NCBI GenBank assembly: GCA_900551715.1
Contig: URXG01000002.1
Location: forward strand, 1 to 64,000
Source: an uncultured Blautia sp.
Lineage (GTDB): Bacteria; Bacillota; Clostridia; Lachnospirales; Lachnospiraceae
Direction of reading: 5' to 3'
Length of the DNA: 64,000 nt
The notes under the pieces: generated by a model
Told to the model about the DNA's origin: nothing
Seen by the model: only the letters and a program-made list of their open reading frames with translations
Databases searched by the model: none
Shown here: positions 42,270-51,137 of the stretch, piece by piece
Layout: every line of letters begins with the position of its first letter
Position numbering within the stretch: position 1 is the stretch's first letter
Translations under genes and position numbers: made by a program

Positions 42270-42700
42270 TTGCGATACCCTCCTGCTGTTCCTCTGCCAG
42301 ATGACTTCTTTTCTTCTCTGGTATAGATCCTGCTTAATTCAGTCAGCGCTCCATAATATTGTTTTACACTTTTTTTGGCTCTGTAATACCTGACAGAATA
42401 CTGTATATATGTTACAACAGAATAGGCTGCCAGAACAACTATATATCCGATAATGATGTATGCACCTGCTGCCATCAGATTCATCTTATGTATGTTTTCC
42501 AGCAGATATTCGCCAAAATAAACGCTTACAGCTGCTATCACCAGAATATAACCGATGGTAACAAGGAAGAAATTCTTGATCAGTGCAAGACCAATATAGT
42601 CACTGCGGTAATATCTGCTGATCGGAAGATATTTCCTGCCACTGCCCTGTTCATACATGGCAATCTTCGTCATTACCTTAACCTTTTCTTCATTGATCAT
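42266..42700 (-). CDS. Small membrane protein of unknown function
   Basis: A 144-residue protein. A polar N-terminus with a SRYYRSDYIG segment is followed by two strong hydrophobic segments (about 38-60 and 74-97) and a basic Tyr/Lys/Arg-rich C-terminal tail. AAGGAGA lies 7 nt upstream of the ATG, and a promoter lies at 42734-42762. It is the first gene of the cdaA unit and is translationally coupled to the 371-residue membrane protein. No family recognised. Confidence 0.6.
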   Translation of the reverse strand: MINEEKVKVMTKIAMYEQGSGRKYLPISRYYRSDYIGLALIKNFFLVTIGYILVIAAVSVYFGEYLLENIHKMNLMAAGAYIIIGYIVVLAAYSVVTYIQYSVRYYRAKKSVKQYYGALTELSRIYTREEKKSSGRGTAGGYRK

Positions 42701-42733
42701 ATTATATCTCCTTACAGATAATCATATAGATTG

Positions 42734-42762
42734 ATTGTAACATATATCATCAGTCATGAAAA
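42734..42762 (-). promoter_or_regulatory. Candidate promoter of the cdaA-cdaR-HPr-ldt unit
   Basis: On the minus strand, TTTTCA (42757-42762), 17 bp and TACAAT (42734-42739) lie about 35 bp before the ATG at 42700. Confidence 0.55.
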
Positions 42763-42790
42763 GCCCTTTTTGAACACCAATCGTTGCTGT

Positions 42791-43510
42791 TCACACCTTC
42801 ACAGCAACTTGGTCACCGGCTGCAAGAGTCACAAAATATACCTTTTCTGCTCCTGCTTCTCTCAGGCACAGGGCCGCTGTTTCCATGGTACTTCCTGTAG
42901 TATATACATCATCTGCAAGAAGTATCGTCAGCCCTTTCACTGGTTGTTTCGCATGAAAAGCTCCCTGAAGATTCTGTTTTCTTTCTTCTGCACTGAGCTT
43001 CTTCTGGGATCTGGTTTCCCGGACTTTCACAAGTATATCCGTTGCCACCGGGATATGAAGATTTTTACCAAGCTCCCCTGCCAGTTCCTCTGCCTGATTA
43101 AAACCTCGCATTCTTTTTTTCCTGGGATAAAGAGGAATTGGGATGATCACATCCGGATTCCACTGCCTTACAGTCTCTCCCAGTATCCTGCAAAGGGTCA
43201 TTCCATAATAGGTACTGTATTCTCTGCTTCCATAATATTTATATCGAAGCAATGACTGGCGCATCCTGTCTGTATAGGCAAAGCCGCATCTGCCCTGATC
43301 GAAAATCCGCCTGTGCTTCCTGCATTCCGGGCAGTATTCCTCTTCTGGTTTCACAGGTTTGCCACATTTCAGACAGTAATCTCTGTTAATGGGCTGAAAA
43401 ACATTCCTGCATTCCGGACATATAAGTCCATTCTGATCTAGCAGTATTCTGTGACACACCGGGCAATGCCGGGGATACAGAATATTCAGGGTTGTCTGTA
43501 TTATTTTCAT
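42791..43510 (-). CDS. comF: ComF-family phosphoribosyltransferase-like protein
   Basis: A 239-residue ComF/GntX protein, associated with DNA uptake and recombination. Four CxxC pairs at the N-terminus (C16/C19, C31/C34, C46/C49, C60/C63) form zinc ribbons. The C-terminal type I phosphoribosyltransferase domain has the PRPP loop ILLADDVYTTGST (about 194-206). It follows recD2 on the same strand with a 93-bp gap holding a GTAACT-type inverted repeat. A perfect 8-bp inverted repeat (GTTGCTGT/ACAGCAAC, 42783-42808) spans the stop codon but lacks a T-run, so termination there is doubtful. Confidence 0.88.
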   Translation of the reverse strand: MKIIQTTLNILYPRHCPVCHRILLDQNGLICPECRNVFQPINRDYCLKCGKPVKPEEEYCPECRKHRRIFDQGRCGFAYTDRMRQSLLRYKYYGSREYSTYYGMTLCRILGETVRQWNPDVIIPIPLYPRKKRMRGFNQAEELAGELGKNLHIPVATDILVKVRETRSQKKLSAEERKQNLQGAFHAKQPVKGLTILLADDVYTTGSTMETAALCLREAGAEKVYFVTLAAGDQVAVKV

Positions 43511-43561
43511 ACAAAATACCTTTCTCCCCGACAGACGCTCCCCTTATTACATTATATCTTC

Positions 43562-43607
43562 GTAACTGTTCAGTACCCTCGCGGGATACTACCTTCTGAA
43601 TAGTTAC
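43562..43607. repeat. GTAACTGTTCAG inverted-repeat element (best copy)
   Basis: Twelve-base arms GTAACTGTTCAG and CTGAATAGTTAC pair with one mismatch around a centre containing TACCCTCGCGGGATA, itself an inverted repeat. The right arm contains the recD2 stop codon. Related copies lie at 61320-61363 (sharing the CGGGATACT centre) and 15371-15400 (arms only). Confidence 0.7.
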
Positions 43608-45841
43608 ATATCTTCATTAATTTCTTTCAGTCTCTCATCCAGAGAGCTGTATCTTCTCTGCTGTTTTTCGTTGTTGATCATTTCCCGGAAGGTTTCTTCA
43701 CTTCCTACAATGGTCACACATTTACGTGCTCTGGTAACAGCTGTATAGAGAAGATTCCGGTTCAGGAGCATCTTTGGTCCCGAAAGCAGTGGTATCACAA
43801 CTGCAGGATATTCGCTTCCCTGAGACTTATGTATGGTAATGGCATATGCCAGTTCCAGTTCTTCCAGCTGTTTAAAAGAATACTCCGCTACTCTTCCATC
43901 TTCAAATTCTACTTCTGCTGTCTCGGCAAATTCGTTGATCACTTTCAGGATACCGGTATCTCCGTTAAAAACGCCAATTCCCTTATCCACAGGAATGCCG
44001 TACCGCCCCCGGATCTCCCATTCCATCTGATAGTTGTTGCGGATCTGCATGACTTTGTCTCCTTCCCGGAAAAGCCCCAGTCTCTGCTCTTTTTCTTTTT
44101 TATCCGGAGAAGGCGGGTTCAGATAATGCTGCAGGATCCCATTGAGGCGTTCTACTCCCAGGAGTCCCTTCCTCATAGGGGTCAGCACCTGAATGTCAAA
44201 AGGTCTGGCTTCTACATATCGGGGCAGTTTCTCCTGGATCAGTGCGATCACCACCCGGATGATCATATCTGCATCATATCTTTTCAGGAAAAAGAAATCT
44301 CTGCTTTTATTATTGATGGTTACCTGCTCACCCTGGTTGATCTTGTGGGCGTTCACAACAATATCACTTTCTGATGCCTGGCGGAAGATCTTTTTCAGCT
44401 CTACCACTGAAAACTGTCGGCTGCGTATGATATCTCTCAGGACATTGCCCGGTCCCACGCTGGGAAGCTGGTTCTCATCTCCTACCAGGATCAGTCTGGT
44501 ACCTGCTGTCACTGCCATAAGAAGAGAATGCATCAGATGGATATCCACCATGGACATTTCATCAATGATGATCACATCCGTTTCCAGAGGGTTCTCTGCA
44601 TTTCTCTCAAAATGCACCGGCTGTCCTTCTTTCTCCTCATCCGGCATCCCACTGAGTTCCAGAAGCCTGTGAATAGTCTGAGCCTCATATCCGGTAGCCT
44701 CTGTCATTCTCTTGGCTGCCCGTCCTGTAGGCGCTGCAAGTCGAAGATCTGCCCCTTCTCCTTCAAAAAAACGGATAATGGCATTGATGGTAGTGGTTTT
44801 ACCTGTCCCGGGACCTCCGGTCAGAACAAACAGTCCATGGCTGGCTGCTTCTGTCACTGCTTTTTTCTGCATTTCGTCCAGGACCGTACCTGTTTCCTTC
44901 TCAATCTGGACCAGCCGGCCGTTTACAAGCTTCTCGTCTTCCGGGCAGAGGACATTCAGTTCCTGAAGCATTCTGGCTGTATTCAGTTCCAGGTAATAAT
45001 ACTGGGTAGGATATACCAGAATCTGTTCTTCTTTCTGTTTCTGGATGATCTTTCGATCCATGGCCAGATCCATAAGGTGCTTCTCCATGTAGGAAGGGTC
45101 TACTCCCAGAAGTCTGGATGACCTGGCAAAAAATTCCTCTTTTGGAAGATATACATGCCCTTCTCCTGTAGCCTGAAGAAGAGTATACAGCATTCCACTT
45201 CGTATCCTGTAATCAGAATCTGTGTGAATACCAATCCTGCTGGCAATTTCATCTGCGATCTTGAAGCCCACACCACTGATATCTTCTGCCAATCTGTAGG
45301 GATTTTCCTGGAGAACACTGTATACAGAATCTCCGTATTTCTGATAGATCTTTGCCCCCAGATTCAGAGAAATCCCATATTTCTGCAGAAACATCATGAC
45401 TTTCCGCATATCAGACTTTTCTTCAATCTGTGCAGCGATCTCTCTTGCCTTTTTTTCGCTGATACCTTTCACCTCTGCCAGACGTTCCGGCTCATCCTCC
45501 ACAATCCTCAGCGTATCTTTCCCGAAATGACGGACAATACGACCTGCCAGTGCAGCGCCTATACCCTTGATGGATCCGGACCCCAGATAACGTTCCATCG
45601 CCAGTGCATCCTCAGGCATTTTTTCCACCATGGTGGAAGCCTGAAACTGCTTACCATATATGTGATGCTGTATATAACTGCCGGTAACTTCCACAGTTGC
45701 CCCCTGGTTCAGAACTGGGAAACTGCCTACACAGGTCAGTTCATCTTCCCCTTCTACGCCTTTCAGCACCATTACCGTATAACCGTTATCTTCATTTCTG
45801 AAAATAACATGATCTATATATCCTGTGATCGTATCACTCAT
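43604..45841 (-). CDS. recD2: RecD2-type DNA helicase
   Basis: A 5'-3' superfamily 1B helicase found without RecB/RecC in Firmicutes. The ATG at 45841 (745 residues) has GGGAGGA just upstream; a longer frame to 45868 lacks a site. An N-terminal OB-like and helix-hairpin-helix region (about 1-200, with SIKGIGAALAGRI and ISGVGFKIADEI) precedes the helicase core. The core has Walker A GGPGTGKT (342-349), DEXX box VIIIDEMSMVD and C-terminal AITIHKSQGSEY and LLYTAVTRARK motifs. The length matches RecD2. It follows mreB after a hairpin and precedes comF. Confidence 0.92.
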   Translation of the reverse strand: MSDTITGYIDHVIFRNEDNGYTVMVLKGVEGEDELTCVGSFPVLNQGATVEVTGSYIQHHIYGKQFQASTMVEKMPEDALAMERYLGSGSIKGIGAALAGRIVRHFGKDTLRIVEDEPERLAEVKGISEKKAREIAAQIEEKSDMRKVMMFLQKYGISLNLGAKIYQKYGDSVYSVLQENPYRLAEDISGVGFKIADEIASRIGIHTDSDYRIRSGMLYTLLQATGEGHVYLPKEEFFARSSRLLGVDPSYMEKHLMDLAMDRKIIQKQKEEQILVYPTQYYYLELNTARMLQELNVLCPEDEKLVNGRLVQIEKETGTVLDEMQKKAVTEAASHGLFVLTGGPGTGKTTTINAIIRFFEGEGADLRLAAPTGRAAKRMTEATGYEAQTIHRLLELSGMPDEEKEGQPVHFERNAENPLETDVIIIDEMSMVDIHLMHSLLMAVTAGTRLILVGDENQLPSVGPGNVLRDIIRSRQFSVVELKKIFRQASESDIVVNAHKINQGEQVTINNKSRDFFFLKRYDADMIIRVVIALIQEKLPRYVEARPFDIQVLTPMRKGLLGVERLNGILQHYLNPPSPDKKEKEQRLGLFREGDKVMQIRNNYQMEWEIRGRYGIPVDKGIGVFNGDTGILKVINEFAETAEVEFEDGRVAEYSFKQLEELELAYAITIHKSQGSEYPAVVIPLLSGPKMLLNRNLLYTAVTRARKCVTIVGSEETFREMINNEKQQRRYSSLDERLKEINEDM

Positions 45842-45867
45842 ATTTCCTCCCGTCCTGCAAACAGCCA

Positions 45868-45897
45868 AAAGCCAGGATACTCTTTTACCCTGGCTTT
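45868..45897 (-). terminator. Hairpin after mreB, probable weak terminator
   Basis: A perfect 9-bp stem AAAGCCAGG/CCTGGCTTT with a 12-nt loop has only a short T-run on the minus strand (TTTT). It lies between the mreB stop and the recD2 ribosome site, so some read-through into recD2 is likely. Confidence 0.6.
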
Positions 45898-45901
45898 CTG
45901 T

Positions 45902-46891
45902 TTATTCGTCCATTCGTGCCATGATCTCTGCATATTTTCCGGTACCCACTGCCACCACATGCATGGCATCCTGTACAGTCAGAGTCGTAACGCCTGTTTT
46001 CTGTTCGATCAGTGTATCCATTCCCTTCAGAAGTGCTCCGCCTCCGGTCAGTACGATACCTCTGTCCACAATATCGGCAGCCAGTTCCGGCGGTGTTTTT
46101 TCAAGAACGCTGTGGACTGCCTCCACAATCTGTCCTGTGGCATCTTTCAGCGCGGAACGAATCTCCTCAGAGGTAAGTTTTACTGTTTTGGGCAAACCGG
46201 TAAGCACGTTACGTCCCTTTACCTCCATAACCTGAGGGTTAGCTTCTTCTATTGCAGTTCCTATGGTAATCTTGATATTTTCTGCTGTCTCTTCACCAAT
46301 AAACAGACTGTGATTCTGACGCACATAATTCATGATCGCCTGGTCAAAATTATCTCCTGCCACTTTTACTGAAGAAGATGCTACTACACCTCCCAGAGAA
46401 ATAACCGCAATGTCTGTAGTCCCGCCGCCAATATCTACGATCAGATTGCCAAAAGGCTTTGTAATATCCACTCCTGCACCAATAGCTGCTGCGATAGGCT
46501 CCTCTACCAGAAATACTTCTCTGGCTCCTGCCTGATAAGTAGCCTCTTCTACTGCTCTCCGTTCAATCTCTGTAATAGCACTTGGTACACAGATACTGAT
46601 TCTGGGTTTGCGAAAGGCTCTTCTTCCCATTGCTTTAGCAATGAAATATTTCAGCATCTTTTCCATAACATTAAAGTCCACGATCACACCCTGACGGATC
46701 GGCCGTATCACTTCCATGTTGGAGTTGGCATGTCCTGCCATCTGTCTGGCTTCCTCACCGATAGCTCTGATCTTTTCTGTTGTTTTGTCATAGATCACTA
46801 CAGAAGGTTCTTTCAGAACAAGCCCCTTTCCTGTAGAATATACCAGACTGTTTCTGGTTCCCAAATCAATTCCAATATCACTGGCAGGCAT
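45902..46891 (-). CDS. mreB: MreB/Mbl-type rod-shape actin homologue
   Basis: A 329-residue bacterial actin that guides lateral wall synthesis. Phosphate-1 motif SDIGIDLGTRNSLVY (about 4-18), phosphate-2 LIVDIGGGTTDIAV (about 150-163) and adenosine motif VLTGGGALLKG (about 286-296) are intact. mreC and mreD are not adjacent, which favours an Mbl- or MreBH-like paralogue. AAAGGAGG lies upstream. It follows uvrA by 15 bp and is the last gene of the lepA-hemW-uvrA run. Confidence 0.9.
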   Translation of the reverse strand: MPASDIGIDLGTRNSLVYSTGKGLVLKEPSVVIYDKTTEKIRAIGEEARQMAGHANSNMEVIRPIRQGVIVDFNVMEKMLKYFIAKAMGRRAFRKPRISICVPSAITEIERRAVEEATYQAGAREVFLVEEPIAAAIGAGVDITKPFGNLIVDIGGGTTDIAVISLGGVVASSSVKVAGDNFDQAIMNYVRQNHSLFIGEETAENIKITIGTAIEEANPQVMEVKGRNVLTGLPKTVKLTSEEIRSALKDATGQIVEAVHSVLEKTPPELAADIVDRGIVLTGGGALLKGMDTLIEQKTGVTTLTVQDAMHVVAVGTGKYAEIMARMDE

Positions 46892-46906
46892 AAGAGCCTC
46901 CTTTCT

Positions 46907-49747
46907 TTATTTCAAATATTTTTTTACATATTGTCCTGTATAGGATTCCGGGCAAGCTGCGATCTCTTCTGGTGTACCTGTGGCGATCACCGTACCACCT
47001 CTGTCTCCACCTTCCGGTCCCATATCTATGATATAATCTGCTGTCTTGATCACATCCAGATTATGTTCAATCACTACTACGGTATTACCGCTTTCTGTAA
47101 GGCGTCTCAGAATCTCTACCAGCTTATGGACATCTGCAAAATGGAGTCCTGTCGTCGGTTCATCCAGAATATAGATTGTCCGCCCTGTACTGCGTTTGCT
47201 CAATTCTGTTGCCAGCTTGATACGCTGTGCTTCACCACCGGACAACTCTGTAGAAGGCTGTCCCAGACGAATATAAGAAAGTCCCACATCATAAAGTGTT
47301 TCGATCTTCCGTCGTATAGAGGGAATATTCTCAAAAAACTCCATAGCTTCTTCTACAGTCATGTTCAGTACATCGTAGATATTTTTGTCTTTGTATTTTA
47401 CTTCCAGTGTTTCTCTATTGTAACGTTTGCCTTTACAGACTTCACATGGAACATATACATCAGCCAGAAAGTGCATCTCGATCTTGATGATCCCGTCTCC
47501 GCTGCAGGCCTCACATCTGCCGCCCTTTACATTAAAGCTGAATCTGCCCTTCTTGTAGCCTCTTGCCTTGGCATCAGCTGTAGATGCAAAAAGATCCCGG
47601 ATCTGATCAAATACGCCAGTATAAGTAGCAGGGTTGGATCTGGGGGTACGCCCAATAGGAGACTGATCAATATTGATCACCTTGTCCAGATGCTCCAGTC
47701 CCTGAATGGATTTATGTTTCCCAGGTATGGTTCTTGCCCTGTTCAAATCTCTGGCAAGTGTCTTGTAAAGGACTTCGTTGATCAGAGAACTCTTACCGGA
47801 ACCACTGACACCGGTAACACAGGTCATCACCCCAAGAGGGATATCCACATTTACCTGCTTCAGATTGTTCTCTGCAGCACCTTTGATCTTCAGCCATCCA
47901 GCGGGCTTCTTTCGCTCTTTTGGAACCGGAATCTGACATCTGCCGCTTAAATAAGCCCCTGTTATAGATTCCGGATTCGCCATCAGTGTTTCTGCTGTAC
48001 CGATCTCTACAAGTTTTCCACCATGTTCGCCTGCTCCGGGACCGATATCCACAACGCAATCCGCAGCCCGCATGGTATCTTCATCATGTTCCACCACGAT
48101 CAGACTGTTACCAAGATCACGAAGCCGCATAAGTGCCCGGAGAAGTTTGTCATTGTCTCTCTGATGAAGACCAATACTTGGCTCATCCAGGATATATGCC
48201 ACCCCTACAAGACCGGAACCGATCTGTGTGGCCAGTCGTATTCTCTGGGCTTCTCCGCCGGACAGTGTACCGGTGGCGCGACTCAGGGAAAGATAATCCA
48301 GACCTACTTCTGCAAGGAAACCAACTCTTGCCCGGATTTCTTTCAGGATCTGTTTTCCGATCAGTTCCTGCTGTTCTGTAAGAGTAAGATCTGTCAGGAA
48401 TTTACGGAGGTTTTCTATGGAAAGGTCTGTTACTTCATAAATATTCTTATCTCCTACAGTTACAGCAAGCGATTCTCTTTTCAGACGCTGTCCTTTACAG
48501 GTCTTACATGGAGTGATCCGCATAAAAGTCTCATATTCCTGTTTCATAGCATCAGAGCCGGTCTCCCGGTATCTCTGTTCTACGTTTTTGATCAGACCGG
48601 GGAATGCCACATCATAGACTCCTTCCCCACGCTGACCTTTGTAGTAGACTTTTACTGCATGTCCGTCTGTACCATGGATCAGAATGTTCTTAATCTTGTC
48701 TGGGTAGTCCCGAAAAGGGGTATCCAGACTGAAATTATATTCTTTGGCAAGGGCATCCAAGATTGCTCTGGAAAAACTGCCTTTGTCTGTACAGGACTGC
48801 CATCCCATCACTGTAATGGCCCCCTGGGAAATACTTAAAGACTTATCCGGAATCATCAGATCCTCGTCAAACTCCATCTTATATCCCAGTCCGTAACAGT
48901 CCGGGCAGGCACCAAAAGGATTATTAAAAGAAAAACTCCTCGGTTCAATCTCATCAATGCTGATCTCGCAGTCCGGGCAGGCAAAACTCTGGCTGAATGT
49001 ACGGATATTGCCATCCATGGTATCTACCATAAGAAGCCCTTCGGAAAGATTCAGTACTGTCTCAATAGAATCTGTAAGACGTTTCTCAATGCCTGGCTTC
49101 ACCACCAGACGGTCTACAATGATTTCTATATTATGTTTGATGTTTTTGTCCAGCTTGATTTCTTCTGAAAGCTCATAAAGATTCCCGTCGATCTGTATTC
49201 TTACATAGCCACTCTTTCTGGCCTGTTCCAGAAGTTTGGCATGAGTGCCCTTGCGGCCTCTTACTACCGGTGCCAGAAGCTGCAGCCTGGTTCTCTCCGG
49301 CAACGCCATAATGTGATCCACCATCTGGTCTACGGTCTGCCTGCGTATCTCCTTGCCACATTTGGGGCAGTGGGGAATACCGATTCTGGCATAAAGAAGA
49401 CGGAAATAATCATAAATCTCCGTAACCGTACCTACTGTAGAACGGGGATTACGGTTGGTAGACTTCTGGTCTATGGAAATTGCAGGTGGAAGCCCCTCAA
49501 TAGATTCCACATCCGGTTTCTCCATCTGTCCCAGGAACTGTCTGGCATAGGAAGAAAGTGACTCCATATATCTTCTCTGTCCCTCTGCATAGATAGTATC
49601 AAAAGCCAGAGAGGACTTACCTGATCCACTGACTCCGGTCAGCACCACAAACTGATCTCTTGGGATATCCACGCTTAAATTTTTCAGGTTGTTTACATTG
49701 GCTCCCCTGATCTTTATAAAGCGTTTGCCTGATTTATGTTCCGTCAT
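46907..49747 (-). CDS. uvrA: Excinuclease ABC subunit UvrA
   Basis: The damage-recognition ATPase of nucleotide excision repair, complete at 946 residues. Two ABC modules are seen: Walker A GVSGSGKS at 38-45 and again near 640, and signature LSGGEAQRIRLA and LSGGEAQRIKLA. Zinc fingers include CPKCGKEIRR and the CEACSGDG...CEVCKGKRYN pair. AGGAGG lies upstream of the ATG. It is 14 bp after hemW; uvrB is not in the window. Confidence 0.97.
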   Translation of the reverse strand: MTEHKSGKRFIKIRGANVNNLKNLSVDIPRDQFVVLTGVSGSGKSSLAFDTIYAEGQRRYMESLSSYARQFLGQMEKPDVESIEGLPPAISIDQKSTNRNPRSTVGTVTEIYDYFRLLYARIGIPHCPKCGKEIRRQTVDQMVDHIMALPERTRLQLLAPVVRGRKGTHAKLLEQARKSGYVRIQIDGNLYELSEEIKLDKNIKHNIEIIVDRLVVKPGIEKRLTDSIETVLNLSEGLLMVDTMDGNIRTFSQSFACPDCEISIDEIEPRSFSFNNPFGACPDCYGLGYKMEFDEDLMIPDKSLSISQGAITVMGWQSCTDKGSFSRAILDALAKEYNFSLDTPFRDYPDKIKNILIHGTDGHAVKVYYKGQRGEGVYDVAFPGLIKNVEQRYRETGSDAMKQEYETFMRITPCKTCKGQRLKRESLAVTVGDKNIYEVTDLSIENLRKFLTDLTLTEQQELIGKQILKEIRARVGFLAEVGLDYLSLSRATGTLSGGEAQRIRLATQIGSGLVGVAYILDEPSIGLHQRDNDKLLRALMRLRDLGNSLIVVEHDEDTMRAADCVVDIGPGAGEHGGKLVEIGTAETLMANPESITGAYLSGRCQIPVPKERKKPAGWLKIKGAAENNLKQVNVDIPLGVMTCVTGVSGSGKSSLINEVLYKTLARDLNRARTIPGKHKSIQGLEHLDKVINIDQSPIGRTPRSNPATYTGVFDQIRDLFASTADAKARGYKKGRFSFNVKGGRCEACSGDGIIKIEMHFLADVYVPCEVCKGKRYNRETLEVKYKDKNIYDVLNMTVEEAMEFFENIPSIRRKIETLYDVGLSYIRLGQPSTELSGGEAQRIKLATELSKRSTGRTIYILDEPTTGLHFADVHKLVEILRRLTESGNTVVVIEHNLDVIKTADYIIDMGPEGGDRGGTVIATGTPEEIAACPESYTGQYVKKYLK

Positions 49748-49761
49748 TTCTTCCTCCTATA

Positions 49762-50883
49762 CTACTGATCCAGCAGAAAATCTGCCAGGATATAATTGCT
49801 TACGTGTATTCCTTTTTCTGTGAGGCTCCAGAATTCCTGTCTCTTCTGCAAAAAGCCCTCGTTTCTGTATTTCTCCAGTATGCTTCCATAAATACTATCC
49901 ATAGCACAGCCAAACTGTCTCTGAAATTCTGTTTCCGAAACGCCTTCCATCATCCGAAGTCCCAGGAACATAAATTCTTCCATCTGGTCAGCTCTGGTAA
50001 GGGTTTCCACATCTCTGTGGATCTTTTCCGGCAGGTCGCTGTCTCTGAGATATTCTTCCATATCACTGGTAACGCTGAACCGCTGCCCTCTGTAAAGAGA
50101 AGCTGCTCCCAGTCCCAGCCCCAGATATTCTGTACGTCTCCAGTATCCCACATTATGCCTGCATTCATACCCTTCTCTGGCATAGTTGGAAATCTCGTAT
50201 TTATGATATCCATATCTTTCCAGTACTTCCATTGTATCATCATACATCCGGTACTCTGTATCTTCATCGGGAAGATCCTCCGGCTCTTTATCTCCAAAAG
50301 GAGTCCCTTCTTCTATGATCAGACTGTATGCGGAAATATGCGCTGGATTCAGATCTGCAACTGTCTCCAGTGTATGGATCCATTGTTCTCTGGTCTGTCC
50401 CGGCACTGCAAACATCAGATCCACATTGATATTATCAAAACCAGCTCTCCGGGCAGCCTGATAACTTTCCAGAAAATCTGAATAAGTATGAATACGTCCT
50501 AGAATCTTCAGTTCCTCCTGATCTGTAGACTGCAGCCCCAGACTGAGCCGGTTAATCCCACAGGTTCTGTAGCTCCTCAGTCCGGCTTCTGTAACAGTTC
50601 CGGGATTGGTCTCCATGGTGATCTCCGCATCCTCTGTCAGCCAAAAAGTCTCCTCTATAGCTTCCATAATCTCACTGATCCACTCCGGCTCCAGAACAGA
50701 AGGAGTTCCTCCCCCGATAAAAACAGAAGTTACCCCGGAAGATACTTTACCGGCATAACTTCTGATTTCCCGGAGAAGTGCCTGCACATAGGCCTCCCGG
50801 GTACTTTTGTCAGAAGGAGCAGAAAGAAAGTCACAATACTGACATTTCCGGATACAAAACGGAATGTGCACATATAGTTCCAT
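49762..50883 (-). CDS. hemW: Radical SAM haem chaperone HemW
   Basis: A 373-residue radical SAM protein with the iron-sulfur motif C10-x3-C14-x2-C17 followed by DF, the HemW form that lacks the extra cysteine of HemN. The SAM-binding GGGTPSVLEP is near residue 77. HemW proteins bind and transfer haem rather than oxidising coproporphyrinogen. The position after lepA is the conserved Firmicute order, here with a small lipoprotein gene between. AAGGAGGA precedes the ATG. Confidence 0.92.
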   Translation of the reverse strand: MELYVHIPFCIRKCQYCDFLSAPSDKSTREAYVQALLREIRSYAGKVSSGVTSVFIGGGTPSVLEPEWISEIMEAIEETFWLTEDAEITMETNPGTVTEAGLRSYRTCGINRLSLGLQSTDQEELKILGRIHTYSDFLESYQAARRAGFDNINVDLMFAVPGQTREQWIHTLETVADLNPAHISAYSLIIEEGTPFGDKEPEDLPDEDTEYRMYDDTMEVLERYGYHKYEISNYAREGYECRHNVGYWRRTEYLGLGLGAASLYRGQRFSVTSDMEEYLRDSDLPEKIHRDVETLTRADQMEEFMFLGLRMMEGVSETEFQRQFGCAMDSIYGSILEKYRNEGFLQKRQEFWSLTEKGIHVSNYILADFLLDQ

Positions 50884-50894
50884 CTGGTTCCTCC

Positions 50895-51125
50895 TTATTG
50901 TTGTTCCAGATAACTGTTCACCATGGTAATATTACCATTCTGAACTACTGCATCTGAACTGATCTCATCTGGAGCAGGGGTAGCTGTAGGTTCCGGTGTA
51001 ATGGTGATCTTCAGCACCTGCTCACTGGCAGGATCTGTCGCCCCGGATTTACTTCCACATCCTGCGGCAAAAACACAAACCAGAAGCAGAACTGCCATTA
51101 CCATAGATTTCTTATTCTGTCTCAC
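50895..51125 (-). CDS. Small putative lipoprotein
   Basis: A 76-residue protein with a lipoprotein signal (hydrophobic MVMAVLLLVCVFAAGC, lipidation Cys at 23) and a short Thr/Pro/Glu-rich mature part ending VNSYLEQQ. There are no recognised domains. It lies between lepA and hemW with gaps of 12 and 11 bp, so it is co-transcribed with housekeeping genes. Function unknown. Confidence 0.7.
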   Translation of the reverse strand: MRQNKKSMVMAVLLLVCVFAAGCGSKSGATDPASEQVLKITITPEPTATPAPDEISSDAVVQNGNITMVNSYLEQQ

Positions 51126-51137
51126 TGTCGTCTCCTG

